A stretch of 7,270 bases of DNA. It comes from JAZSQT01 sp045538075. GTDB lineage: Bacteria > Chrysiogenota > Deferribacteres > Deferribacterales > Mucispirillaceae. The stretch spans positions 1 to 7,270 of the forward strand of contig JAZSQT010000160.1 in assembly GCA_045538075.1 (NCBI GenBank), written 5' to 3'. A model generated the notes under the pieces. The model was not told where the DNA came from. It did no database searches and worked only from the letters and a program-made list of their open reading frames with translations. The translations under genes and the position numbers were made by a program. Below are positions 1 through 6,188 of this stretch, in pieces (the stretch's first letter is position 1; every line of letters starts with the position of its first letter).

Positions 1-1140
1 GGTAGATATACTATTAAAGAATTTTATATTACATACAATAATAGAACAGTAAAATCTAATAGCCAATCAAGAAGGTTTTTTACAGATAAAACTAATTTCT
101 ACTTATTTTCAAATATAAATGAATTTAAAGTTAGTGGAAAACTACAGTTAGGTTGGGGTGATTTTGCAAAAGATCCTATGTGGGATAATTTTAGATTTAT
201 ATATTTCAACTATGTTGATAACTCCCAAATGAATGAAAAAGATATGAGTATAGAAGGTTGGAAGAATAAAAAAATCATCATAAATGATGATGGTTCTATT
301 AAGTATGAATTTCCATTCATTATAAGTGGTAATGAATTAAAATATGAAGCAAATTCTCCAAATAAAATTGAATTTATAATTTATAATAGAACTGGTAGCT
401 TTTCTTCTGTTAATTCAAGCAAATATTTAACCGTTACTCCTGCAAATATAGACGATCCATATAGTTTGCAAGGAACTTATAATATGACTTTTTTTGGCAC
501 TATTCCTCAAGTGGTATCTTGTAGTGGTGCATTTTGTGGTATAGCTCAGGGTGAAGCACAAAAACCTATTACCACAAGTTGTTCTACCTATAAATCTGCA
601 ACTTTTTTAAGTAGTAAAAATAACAGCTGTTCTACAGGAACAAGTGCTAATGAGGTAGAAAACTTTAAAGGATTTATTACAGTTACTAAAGATACTAATT
701 CAAGAAGTTTGACTATTAGAACTAAAGTAACAATGAGAAATACAACAATGGACGCTAATGCAGAAAACGATAAGTATCAATATACAAAATATAATAAGAC
801 ATCAAATTCTGATGATTTTAAAAATATAAGTGGTTCTGTTAAAGGTGTATCTGGCAGAAATTTAAAAGGTAGAACAAATAATCCAAATTCTACTTTCAAA
901 ATATCTGCAGCAAGTTCCGCTCAAGAAAATGCAGGTAATATTACTGTTGATTTAATATTAAAAGAAAAACATGTAAGTGCTTTTGGGGTTACTCTTAATC
1001 TTGATGCATATACTCAAGTAAGAGGAAATAAAACATCAGATATACCTGTTAATTTAGATCCGAATTCAATGGATGATATGAAGGATGTAGCAACATATAG
1101 TGCATTTACTTCAAATGTAGGATATAGCGATCCACAATAA
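1..1140 (+). CDS. Unrecognised, probably secreted or surface-exposed protein, 5'-truncated by the window edge
   Basis: The reading frame is open from base 1 to the TAA at 1138-1140, giving 379 visible residues. The first internal ATG at 178 is therefore not a credible start: there is no stop before it and no clear Shine-Dalgarno, and the true start lies upstream of the window. I do not recognise a family. The visible part is rich in Asn, Ser, Thr, Lys and aromatic residues, with alternating polar/hydrophobic stretches that suggest beta structure, and it has no obvious transmembrane helix. Four cysteines cluster at visible residues about 174, 179, 194 and 210 (VVSCSGAFC and two downstream SC motifs), which could form disulfides in an exported protein. 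The N-terminus that would show a signal or lipobox is missing. The C-terminus looks natural because an intrinsic terminator follows 23 bases later. Outer-membrane lipoprotein or adhesin-like roles are guesses only. Confidence 0.8.
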   Translation, partial: GRYTIKEFYITYNNRTVKSNSQSRRFFTDKTNFYLFSNINEFKVSGKLQLGWGDFAKDPMWDNFRFIYFNYVDNSQMNEKDMSIEGWKNKKIIINDDGSIKYEFPFIISGNELKYEANSPNKIEFIIYNRTGSFSSVNSSKYLTVTPANIDDPYSLQGTYNMTFFGTIPQVVSCSGAFCGIAQGEAQKPITTSCSTYKSATFLSSKNNSCSTGTSANEVENFKGFITVTKDTNSRSLTIRTKVTMRNTTMDANAENDKYQYTKYNKTSNSDDFKNISGSVKGVSGRNLKGRTNNPNSTFKISAASSAQENAGNITVDLILKEKHVSAFGVTLNLDAYTQVRGNKTSDIPVNLDPNSMDDMKDVATYSAFTSNVGYSDPQ

Positions 1141-1163
1141 AAATTATTCATACTTTATCTTTT

Positions 1164-1195
1164 AAGCTCCCAATATAATTTGGGAGCTTTCTATG
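1164..1195 (+). terminator. Intrinsic terminator after the surface-protein gene
   Basis: A perfect 10-bp stem (AAGCTCCCAA at 1164-1173 with TTGGGAGCTT at 1180-1189) encloses the 6-nt loop TATAAT. It starts 23 bases after the stop codon and is followed by a short, imperfect U-rich tail (TTTCTATGT). The minus-strand side is A-rich, so the element is oriented for the plus-strand gene. Confidence 0.8.
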
Positions 1196-1245
1196 TCTAT
1201 TAATTTTCATTACATTAACTTTAAAATTATTTAATTATAAATCTC

Positions 1246-1274
1246 TTGATAATAGATTGTTTATAATTTATATT
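1246..1274 (+). promoter_or_regulatory. Possible sigma70-type promoter in the AT-rich spacer
   Basis: TTGATA (1246-1251) and TATATT (1269-1274) are separated by exactly 17 bases, each differing by one base from consensus. Transcription would start near 1281 and leave a leader of more than 100 bases before the small ORF at 1402. The surrounding 1190-1396 spacer is almost entirely A and T. It contains a 12-bp direct repeat (TTTATAATTTAT at 1260-1271 and 1299-1310), so chance matches to promoter hexamers are likely. I see nothing else in this spacer. Confidence 0.3.
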
Positions 1275-1383
1275 ATGATATATTTTATATTATAATAATT
1301 TATAATTTATCCGTTATAATGATTTATAAAGTTATTTCTATCTCCAAATAAAAAAACTTCTACAAATAAGTATCTAAAAAAGT

Positions 1384-1404
1384 GGAGGATAAGTTAATGT
1401 AATG
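1384..1404 (+). promoter_or_regulatory. Shine-Dalgarno with start-stop codon pair (ATGTAATG) ahead of the small ORF
   Basis: GGAGG at 1384-1388 is the strongest ribosome-binding match in the neighbourhood. Eight bases downstream is ATG at 1397-1399, immediately followed by TAA at 1400-1402. The A of that stop is also the first base of ATG 1402-1404, which opens the 61-codon ORF. The second ATG lies 13 bases from GGAGG, longer than usual. The sequence therefore offers a one-codon minimal ORF at ideal spacing, with TAATG-type reinitiation into the small ORF. It may be a regulatory start-stop element or a scar of gene decay; the sequence alone does not decide. Confidence 0.5.
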
Positions 1405-1587
1405 AAACATATACTAAGTGTAATTGAAGAAGAAACAAAAGGAACTGGTGATATAAGCCAGTTGCGACCAATAGAACAAGCAAAAATAAAATGTGCAAAA
1501 AAGCATTTTGAAGCTATTAGCAATGGTGAAGTAGTTTTTGATTTTTTTAATAATTATAAAGATTTAAAAAATAAGTTATTATCGTAA
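1402..1587 (+). CDS. Small ORF matching the C-terminal tail of a type III restriction enzyme Res subunit; probable gene remnant
   Basis: The 61-residue product begins MKHILSVIEEETKGT. It continues with an LRP-x-E-x-AKIKCAKKHFEAI stretch (residues about 21-39) and ends in a short hydrophilic tail. From memory, the pattern E-T-K-G, then LR-x-x-E, then KI-x-C-x-KKHFEA is the conserved C-terminus of type III Res endonuclease subunits. There the ETK supplies the E-x-K half of a PD-(D/E)xK nuclease site. Here E11-T12-K13 is kept, but the preceding catalytic Asp and the whole helicase part (full Res proteins are near 900-1000 residues) are absent, and no Mod methylase is nearby. On its own it cannot be an active nuclease. 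It starts at an ATG overlapping a stop and could be translated, but it is more likely the end of a decayed or rearranged gene. An independent small protein is the alternative. Confidence 0.55.
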   Translation: MKHILSVIEEETKGTGDISQLRPIEQAKIKCAKKHFEAISNGEVVFDFFNNYKDLKNKLLS

Positions 1588-1620
1588 TTATTACTTCTTA
1601 TCAACCCAATATATTTTCAC

Positions 1621-1649
1621 TAAAAAAGCCCTACTACTAGAGTAGGGCT
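1621..1649 (-). terminator. Intrinsic terminator of the cytochrome gene
   Basis: A 9-bp stem (AGCCCTACT at 1627-1635 with AGTAGGGCT at 1641-1649) has a 5-nt loop. Read on the minus strand it is followed by six or more T residues (complement of the A run 1622-1627), 23 bases after the cytochrome stop codon. On the plus strand the stem is followed by AGAACTAT, so it is not a good terminator for the small ORF. Confidence 0.88.
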
Positions 1650-1672
1650 AGAACTATAAAATAGTCGTTAAA

Positions 1673-2017
1673 TTATTTTCCAGAGTGGCATTTAGCACAA
1701 GATTTTTTAACTGGGTCAGGTTTTTGCTCTTTATGACAGCCCCAGCACCAAGCGTGAGCAGGGTTTTTGTCTGTATTGCCTTTGATTGGCTCAGCAAAAG
1801 TTTTTTTGTCTCCACCGTTTGGCGTGCTATGACATTTGTCGCAAGACACTTTGTCAGCATGAGTTTGATGTTTGAAGATAACAGCTTTTTGTTTACCTTC
1901 AACTTTCCAAGCTGCTTTAAGGTCAATTGTTGCTTTATCTGCTGGAATAGTTTGAGCAAAAACTACTGCAGAAAAAGCAAGAACTAACATAACTGCTAAA
2001 ACAGAAATTTTTTTCAT
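1673..2017 (-). CDS. Periplasmic triheme c-type cytochrome, PpcA / cytochrome c7 family
   Basis: The 114-residue product begins with a typical Sec signal peptide (MKK, a hydrophobic core to about residue 19, likely cleavage after VFA at 21). The mature part of about 93 residues has three CxxCH heme sites: CDKCH 59-63, CWGCH 91-95 and CAKCH 107-111. Extra histidines at 50 and 53 (FKHQTH) and 88 (AHAWC) fit the distal axial ligands. Spacing and flanking residues closely follow Geobacter PpcA and Desulfuromonas cytochrome c7, which are cytochromes c3 lacking the second heme. The expected role is shuttling electrons through the periplasm to or from terminal reductases. The start is set by AAGGAG (2024-2029) six bases before ATG. 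The gene appears monocistronic, with its own promoter and terminator. It is visibly richer in G and C than its neighbours (about 40-50% in the stretch counted), plausibly reflecting composition (Lys, Ala, Cys, Gly) or high expression. Confidence 0.93.
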   Translation of the reverse strand: MKKISVLAVMLVLAFSAVVFAQTIPADKATIDLKAAWKVEGKQKAVIFKHQTHADKVSCDKCHSTPNGGDKKTFAEPIKGNTDKNPAHAWCWGCHKEQKPDPVKKSCAKCHSGK

Positions 2018-2051
2018 AGTATTCTCCTTGTTATGAATTTACAGATACTTT

Positions 2052-2080
2052 TTACTAAATTATTTTATAATATTTGTCAA
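2052..2080 (-). promoter_or_regulatory. Probable promoter of the cytochrome gene
   Basis: On the minus strand a perfect TTGACA-like box (TTGACA, complement of 2075-2080 with the flanking A) is followed after 17 bases by TAGTAA (complement of 2052-2057), a weak -10 match. The predicted start near 2045 leaves a leader of about 28 bases carrying the AAGGAG ribosome site. The -35 is strong and the -10 is poor, so activation by a regulator is possible. Confidence 0.45.
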
Positions 2081-2115
2081 TAGATTTTATACTATTTTTT
2101 TAATATATTTTATTG

Positions 2116-2155
2116 ATAAATAAGAAGAATTTAAGACCAAAATAGTCTTATTTAT
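2116..2155 (-). terminator. Probable terminator at the end of the pur-tsaC operon, with an alternative longer inverted repeat
   Basis: Reading the minus strand after the tsaC stop, TAAGAC and GTCTTA (2145-2150 with 2132-2137) form a 6-bp stem with a 7-nt loop. It is followed by a U-rich stretch (AATTCTTCTTATTT). It begins about 18 bases after the stop codon, as expected for an intrinsic terminator, but the stem is short and AT-rich. The same sequence can instead pair as a 10-bp inverted repeat (ATAAATAAGA 2116-2125 with TCTTATTTAT 2146-2155); the two structures exclude each other. Confidence 0.5.
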
Positions 2156-2167
2156 ATTGAATTAATA

Positions 2168-2740
2168 TTATCTGATTTTTTTTATACTTCCATTTGTTAA
2201 ATCATATATATTTGATGATTTATTAAGGATATTATTTTGCCATAAAAATAATTGTATATTATTTCCAAATATAGTTAATGCTTCTTGAATGTTTTTAGCA
2301 AAAGGAGATTTATTTATATTTACACTTGTTGCAGTAACAGGTTCACCAAGTTCAATTAAAGTTTCTCTTAACCAGTCTAATTTTGGAATACGAACGGCAA
2401 TAGTATTATCCTTATTATATATTCCATTTATATTGTTTTTAGCCTTTAGTATCAAAGTTGTAGCTGGACGCCAATTATGTATATATTCGTTTGCTTCATC
2501 TGTTAAATTTGTTATGTCTGCTATATCTGAAAGTTGAGTAATATTTCCAACTAAAATAGGGAAGGGCATATTAATAGGACGTTTTTTTATCTCATATATT
2601 TTTTTATTGGCTACTATAGAACTTAAAGGAGCACCTATACCGTATATAGTGTCAGTAGGAAAGATAACGGGTATATTTTTCTTAATAGATAATCTAAAAA
2701 TATGTAACCCGTTATCTTTATTTGCTTTAGAAATTATCAT
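2168..2740 (-). CDS. tsaC: L-threonylcarbamoyladenylate synthase, TsaC/YrdC single-domain type
   Basis: The 190-residue protein spans one YrdC-like domain without the extra C-terminal domain of Sua5. The family makes threonylcarbamoyl-AMP from threonine, bicarbonate and ATP, the donor for t6A37 on ANN-decoding tRNAs, in the cytoplasm. Visible motifs in order are PTDTIYGIG (29-37), KKRP (52-55, the basic nucleotide/substrate-binding K-x-R), W-x-P-x-TTLIL (90-98), IAVRIP (114-119), VTATSVN (135-141) and a final IYDLTNGSIKKIR resembling the family's closing strand. The usual WPGPLT loop reads WRPATT and the usual TSAN reads TSVN, so it is a divergent member. The paralogous YciO-type proteins are the main alternative. 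The start codon overlaps the purE stop as ATGA with no good Shine-Dalgarno, indicating translational coupling and co-transcription with the pur genes. Confidence 0.85.
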   Translation of the reverse strand: MIISKANKDNGLHIFRLSIKKNIPVIFPTDTIYGIGAPLSSIVANKKIYEIKKRPINMPFPILVGNITQLSDIADITNLTDEANEYIHNWRPATTLILKAKNNINGIYNKDNTIAVRIPKLDWLRETLIELGEPVTATSVNINKSPFAKNIQEALTIFGNNIQLFLWQNNILNKSSNIYDLTNGSIKKIR

Positions 2741-3237
2741 TTACTTAGAGAATGTTGTAAATTTTCGTTATCTCTAATAACTGCTTCTTTCATTGTTCGG
2801 CGATATTTTTCAAGTTTTTCATATAAACTTTTATCGTTTCTTGCAGCAATTTGACAAGCAAAAAGAGCAGCATTTTTTGCACCAGCCTTGCCAATAGCCA
2901 TAGTAGCAACAGGAATACCACCTGGCATTTGCACTGATGATAAAAGGCTATCAACACCTGCTAAAACTGTTGCAGCAATAGGAACAGCAATAACTGGCAC
3001 ATTAGTTTTTGAAGCAACAACACCTGCTAAATGTGCAGCAGCACCAGCAAAAGCAACTATTGCAGAATAATTTTTTTCATCTGCTTTTTTTGCCCAATCA
3101 ACAGTTTCTTCTGGTGTTCTATGAGCAGATGAAATTATTACATCGTATTCTATACTAAAAGTATCAAGAGTATTCATACACTCTTTTACTATATCCATAT
3201 CTGATTTACTACCAACTATAAGACCAATTTTTGCCAT
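2737..3237 (-). CDS. purE: N5-carboxyaminoimidazole ribonucleotide mutase (PurE, class I type)
   Basis: The 166-residue cytoplasmic enzyme matches the usual class I PurE length of about 160-170. It converts N5-CAIR to CAIR in de novo purine synthesis (the N5-CAIR is normally made by PurK, which is not in this window). Visible motifs are the phosphate-binding GSKSDMD (9-15), SAHRTP (37-42) with the catalytic His39, AGAAAHLAG (64-72), then GVDSLLSSVQMPGGIPVATMAIGKAGAKNAAL. The class II (direct AIR carboxylase) signature seen in spirochaete and animal enzymes is absent. The start is supported by AGGAAGG (complement of 3247-3253), which overlaps the purD stop codon. The gap to purD is 14 bases, and the gene overlaps downstream tsaC by the ATGA at 2737-2740, so the genes form one transcription unit. 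Confidence 0.96.
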   Translation of the reverse strand: MAKIGLIVGSKSDMDIVKECMNTLDTFSIEYDVIISSAHRTPEETVDWAKKADEKNYSAIVAFAGAAAHLAGVVASKTNVPVIAVPIAATVLAGVDSLLSSVQMPGGIPVATMAIGKAGAKNAALFACQIAARNDKSLYEKLEKYRRTMKEAVIRDNENLQHSLSK

Positions 3238-3251
3238 ATAACTATACCTTC

Positions 3252-4532
3252 CTATTTATTTAAGCCTTTATGTGCTATATCTTTACGATAGTGCATATTT
3301 TCAAATTTTATTAGATTACAAGCCTGATATACTTTATCTACAGCATTTTTTAATAAATTATCAGTTGCAGCCACACATAAAACCCTGCCACCTGATGTTA
3401 AAATTTTGCCATTATTATCAAATTTAGTTCCAGCATGAAAAACTTTAACATTATCAATTTTATTAGCTTCATCAATTCCAAAAATTTCGTAACCACTTTT
3501 ATATGATTTAGGATAACCTCCAGAAGCAAGCACTACACATGCAACTGGATTATCAGAATTTTCTAATGGTATGTTCCCTAAATCTCCTTTAGCTGCACCG
3601 ATAAAAGCATCAAGAAGCCCATTTTTTATCCTAGATAATACTACTTGGCATTCAGGATCACCAAAGCGACAATTAAATTCTACAACTTTTATATCATTGC
3701 CGTTTATCATTAGACCAGCATAAATTACTCCTTTGTATATTATGCCTCTTTTTGCCATTTCTTTTATCATTGGATATGCAATTTCATTTGTAACTCTATT
3801 AAACATATCGTCTTTAACTACTGGCACAGGAGTATAAGCACCCATACCACCAGTATTTGGTCCTTTATCACCATCAAAAGCTGCTTTATGGTCTTGGCTA
3901 ATAACGAGTGGTAATATACTTTTTCCATCTGTAATTGCAAGATAAGTTGCTTCTTCTCCAATCATAAAATCTTCTATTACGACCTTTGAACCAGACTCGC
4001 CAAAGATATTATCAACAAAAATTTCTTTTAATGCGTTGATAGCTTCGTCTATAGTTTGAGCTACTGTAACACCTTTTCCTGCTGCTAATCCGTCAGCTTT
4101 TATAACTATTGGAGCTCCTTTTTTTGTAACAAACTCTTTTGCACTATCAAAATCATTAAATTCTTCATAACTAGCAGTTGCAATAGATGCTTTTTTCATA
4201 ATGTCTTTTGCAAAAGATTTTGAAGCTTCAATTTCTGCTGCGTTTTTATTTGGTCCAAAAATTAATAAATTATTTTTTTCAAATTCATCAACAATACCTT
4301 TTGAAAGAGGTTCCTCTGGACCTACAACAGTTAAATCAATATTATTACTTTCTGCAAATTTTAATAATGCAGAAATATCATTATAACCAATATTAATGTT
4401 TTCACACTTATTTTCTATAGCAGTGCCACCATTACCTGGAGCAACAAAAATTTTTTCAACTCTCTCATCTTGAGAAAGTTTCCATGCAATAGCATGCTCT
4501 CTACCACCTGAACCAATAACTAATATCTTCAT
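3252..4532 (-). CDS. purD: Phosphoribosylamine-glycine ligase (GAR synthetase)
   Basis: The 426-residue protein is full length for PurD. It joins 5-phosphoribosylamine and glycine with ATP to give GAR, the second step of IMP synthesis. In order one sees the N-domain GSGGREHA (7-14) and APGN (31-34), GPEEPL (71-76), and the ATP-grasp segment IKADGLAAGKGV (144-155). Next come DHKAAFDGDKGPNTGGMGAY (214-233), the metal/ATP-binding EFNCRFGDPECQ (285-296; many homologues have NVRFGDPETQ) and the closing TSGGRVLCV plus the MHYRKDIAHKGL tail. The start ATG lies three bases after the purH stop, with only a weak upstream ribosome site, so translation probably depends on purH. All expected domains are present and no frameshift is visible. 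Confidence 0.97.
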   Translation of the reverse strand: MKILVIGSGGREHAIAWKLSQDERVEKIFVAPGNGGTAIENKCENINIGYNDISALLKFAESNNIDLTVVGPEEPLSKGIVDEFEKNNLLIFGPNKNAAEIEASKSFAKDIMKKASIATASYEEFNDFDSAKEFVTKKGAPIVIKADGLAAGKGVTVAQTIDEAINALKEIFVDNIFGESGSKVVIEDFMIGEEATYLAITDGKSILPLVISQDHKAAFDGDKGPNTGGMGAYTPVPVVKDDMFNRVTNEIAYPMIKEMAKRGIIYKGVIYAGLMINGNDIKVVEFNCRFGDPECQVVLSRIKNGLLDAFIGAAKGDLGNIPLENSDNPVACVVLASGGYPKSYKSGYEIFGIDEANKIDNVKVFHAGTKFDNNGKILTSGGRVLCVAATDNLLKNAVDKVYQACNLIKFENMHYRKDIAHKGLNK

Positions 4533-4535
4533 ATC

Positions 4536-6098
4536 TTAATGCCTAAAATGTCTAATTCCAGTGAACACCATTGCTATATTGTGTTCATCTGCTGCTGCAA
4601 TAACTTCTTCATCTCTTACAGATCCACCAGGAGATACTATAGCCGTAATTCCTTCTTTTGCTGCTGCATCAATATTATCTCTAAAAGGAAAAAAAGCATC
4701 AGATGCCATAACTGCACCTTGAACAGCACCTTTACCAAAAGCATCTTCTGCTTTAATAGCTGCAATTTTAGTAGAATCAATTCTACTCATTTGACCAGCA
4801 CCAATGCCTATTGATGATGTTCCTTTAACATATACAATAGCATTAGATTTAACGTGTTTTGCTACTTTCCAAGCAAATTCTAAAGATTTAAGTTCTTCTT
4901 CTGTCGGTTTGCGTTTTGTAGGAACTTTAAGATCTTTAAAATTATCAAATTTATGTAAATCTCTATCTTGAAGAAGGTATCCACCAGTAACTTTTTTTAC
5001 ATCGTATTCTTTACTTCTGCATTTAATATCTTTCATCTTCATAATACGAATACTTGGTTTTTTAGATAAAAGTTCTAAAGCATCATCAGTAAAAGAAGGA
5101 GCAATAATTGCTTCAACAAAAAGTTTTGAAATATGTTCAGCTACTTTAATATCAACTTCTCTATTTGCACCAATAATACCTCCAAAAGCACTTACTGGGT
5201 CGCAGGCAAGGGCTTTAAGGTAAGCATCTTCTAATGACGAACTTTCAGCTACACCACAAGGATTATTGTGTTTAATAATTACTATTGCTGGATTATCAAA
5301 TTCTTTAACTAACTCACATGCAGAATTTAAATCTACTATGTTGTTAAAGGATAACTCTTTTCCATGAAATTGTTCTGCGTAACAAATACCAGATTCACAC
5401 ATTAAAGGTTCTTTATAAAAAGCTGAATCTTGGTGAGGATTTTCACCGTAACGCATACTTTGAACAAGCCTACCACCAACTGTAAATTCTTCTCTGAAAC
5501 GTAAACCAAATTTACGTGCAAGATAATTAGATATAACACTGTCGTATAAAGCTGTATGGCTATACGCTTTTGCTGCTAACATTTGTCTCGTTTCAAGAGA
5601 TGTTGAACCATCTAATTTAATTTCGTCTAAAACTTTTTCGTAATCTTTTGGAGATACTAAAACTGTAACGTAATTGTGGTTTTTTGCTGCACTTCTAATC
5701 ATTGCAGGACCACCAATATCAATATTTTCTATAATATCTTCTAAAGTTGAATCTTCTTTAGCTGCAACAGATTCAAATGGATAGAGGTTTACTGCTACAA
5801 TATCAATATTTTTAATTCCTAATTCTTCAACAGTTTTTTGATGGTCTTTATTGTCACGGATATTAAGAATGCCACCATGTATTTTAGGTTGCAAAGTTTT
5901 AACTCTTCCATCTAATATTTCTGGAAAACCTGTAAATTCTGAAACTTCAGTAACTGGAATACCTGCATGTTTTATAGCTTTTGCAGTTCCACCAGTGGAT
6001 AAAATTTTTACACCTAAATCATTAAGACCTTTAGCAAATTCAACGATGCCTTCTTTGTCTGATACACTAAGTAGTGCATATTCTGCTGATGATTTCAT
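4536..6098 (-). CDS. purH: Bifunctional AICAR formyltransferase / IMP cyclohydrolase
   Basis: The 520-residue protein has the normal PurH length and performs the last two steps of IMP synthesis: formyl transfer from 10-formyl-tetrahydrofolate to AICAR, then ring closure. The N-terminal MGS-like cyclohydrolase domain (about 1-200) shows ALLSVSDKEG, STGGTAKAI, EFTGFPEILDGRVKTLQPKIHGG (about 53-76) and NIDIGGPAMIRSAAKNH (125-141). The transformylase domain shows MRYGENPHQ (215-223), GKELSFNN, the catalytic IIKHNNPCG (274-282, Lys276-His277), AFGGIIGANREVD, GIGAGQMSR and SDAFFPFRD, and it ends TGIRHFRH as usual. A GAGG site (complement of 6104-6107) five bases before the ATG supports the start. 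It is the first gene of the minus-strand pur operon and diverges from the Mrp ATPase gene. Confidence 0.98.
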   Translation of the reverse strand: MKSSAEYALLSVSDKEGIVEFAKGLNDLGVKILSTGGTAKAIKHAGIPVTEVSEFTGFPEILDGRVKTLQPKIHGGILNIRDNKDHQKTVEELGIKNIDIVAVNLYPFESVAAKEDSTLEDIIENIDIGGPAMIRSAAKNHNYVTVLVSPKDYEKVLDEIKLDGSTSLETRQMLAAKAYSHTALYDSVISNYLARKFGLRFREEFTVGGRLVQSMRYGENPHQDSAFYKEPLMCESGICYAEQFHGKELSFNNIVDLNSACELVKEFDNPAIVIIKHNNPCGVAESSSLEDAYLKALACDPVSAFGGIIGANREVDIKVAEHISKLFVEAIIAPSFTDDALELLSKKPSIRIMKMKDIKCRSKEYDVKKVTGGYLLQDRDLHKFDNFKDLKVPTKRKPTEEELKSLEFAWKVAKHVKSNAIVYVKGTSSIGIGAGQMSRIDSTKIAAIKAEDAFGKGAVQGAVMASDAFFPFRDNIDAAAKEGITAIVSPGGSVRDEEVIAAADEHNIAMVFTGIRHFRH

Positions 6099-6123
6099 AG
6101 TAACCTCATATTTCGTAATTAAT

Positions 6124-6148
6124 ATTATAAATAGAAAACTATATTATA
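6124..6148 (-). promoter_or_regulatory. Candidate -10 elements for the purH operon promoter
   Basis: Two perfect TATAAT hexamers occur on the minus strand upstream of purH (complements of 6124-6129 and 6143-6148). Neither has a good -35 at 16-18 bases: the corresponding sequences are AAGTTA and CTTCTT, the latter falling inside the palindrome at 6159-6180. The leader to the purH start would be only about 20-40 bases, leaving no room for a purine riboswitch. Assignment is weak because the region is so AT-rich. Confidence 0.3.
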
Positions 6149-6158
6149 ACTTTTTAAA

Positions 6159-6180
6159 AATCAATAAGAAGTTATTGATT
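6159..6180. promoter_or_regulatory. Perfect palindrome between divergent purH and mrp; possible operator
   Basis: AATCAATAA (6159-6167) and TTATTGATT (6172-6180) are perfect inverted 9-bp arms around the 4-nt centre GAAG. The site lies between the two divergent genes, where no terminator is expected. It overlaps the -35 position predicted for the inner purH -10 element and sits just before the TTGACT box of the mrp gene. This placement fits a dimeric repressor or activator site, but the arms are AT-rich and I cannot assign a regulator. Confidence 0.4.
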
Positions 6181-6188
6181 AAAAAATG

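Noticed and set aside
178..180. ATG at 178 as the start of the first gene
   Set aside because: The frame is open without a stop from base 1 and no Shine-Dalgarno precedes 178, so it is an internal methionine of a truncated gene.
1190..1396. Possible origin, attachment site or repeat array in the very AT-rich spacer
   Set aside because: The only repeat is one 12-bp AT-only duplication (1260-1271 and 1299-1310). There are no DnaA-box clusters, iterons, tRNA-end duplications or target-site features.
1654..1987. Long ORFs on both strands overlapping the cytochrome gene (about 100 codons each)
   Set aside because: They are alternative-frame shadows of the cytochrome, whose signal peptide, three CxxCH motifs, ribosome site and terminator identify it as the real gene. 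The shadow products have no recognisable features.
6186..6188. ATG at 6186 as the start of the Mrp ATPase
   Set aside because: It lies inside the probable promoter and lacks a ribosome site. The in-frame ATG at 6258 has AAGGAG six bases upstream and gives a normal family N-terminus.
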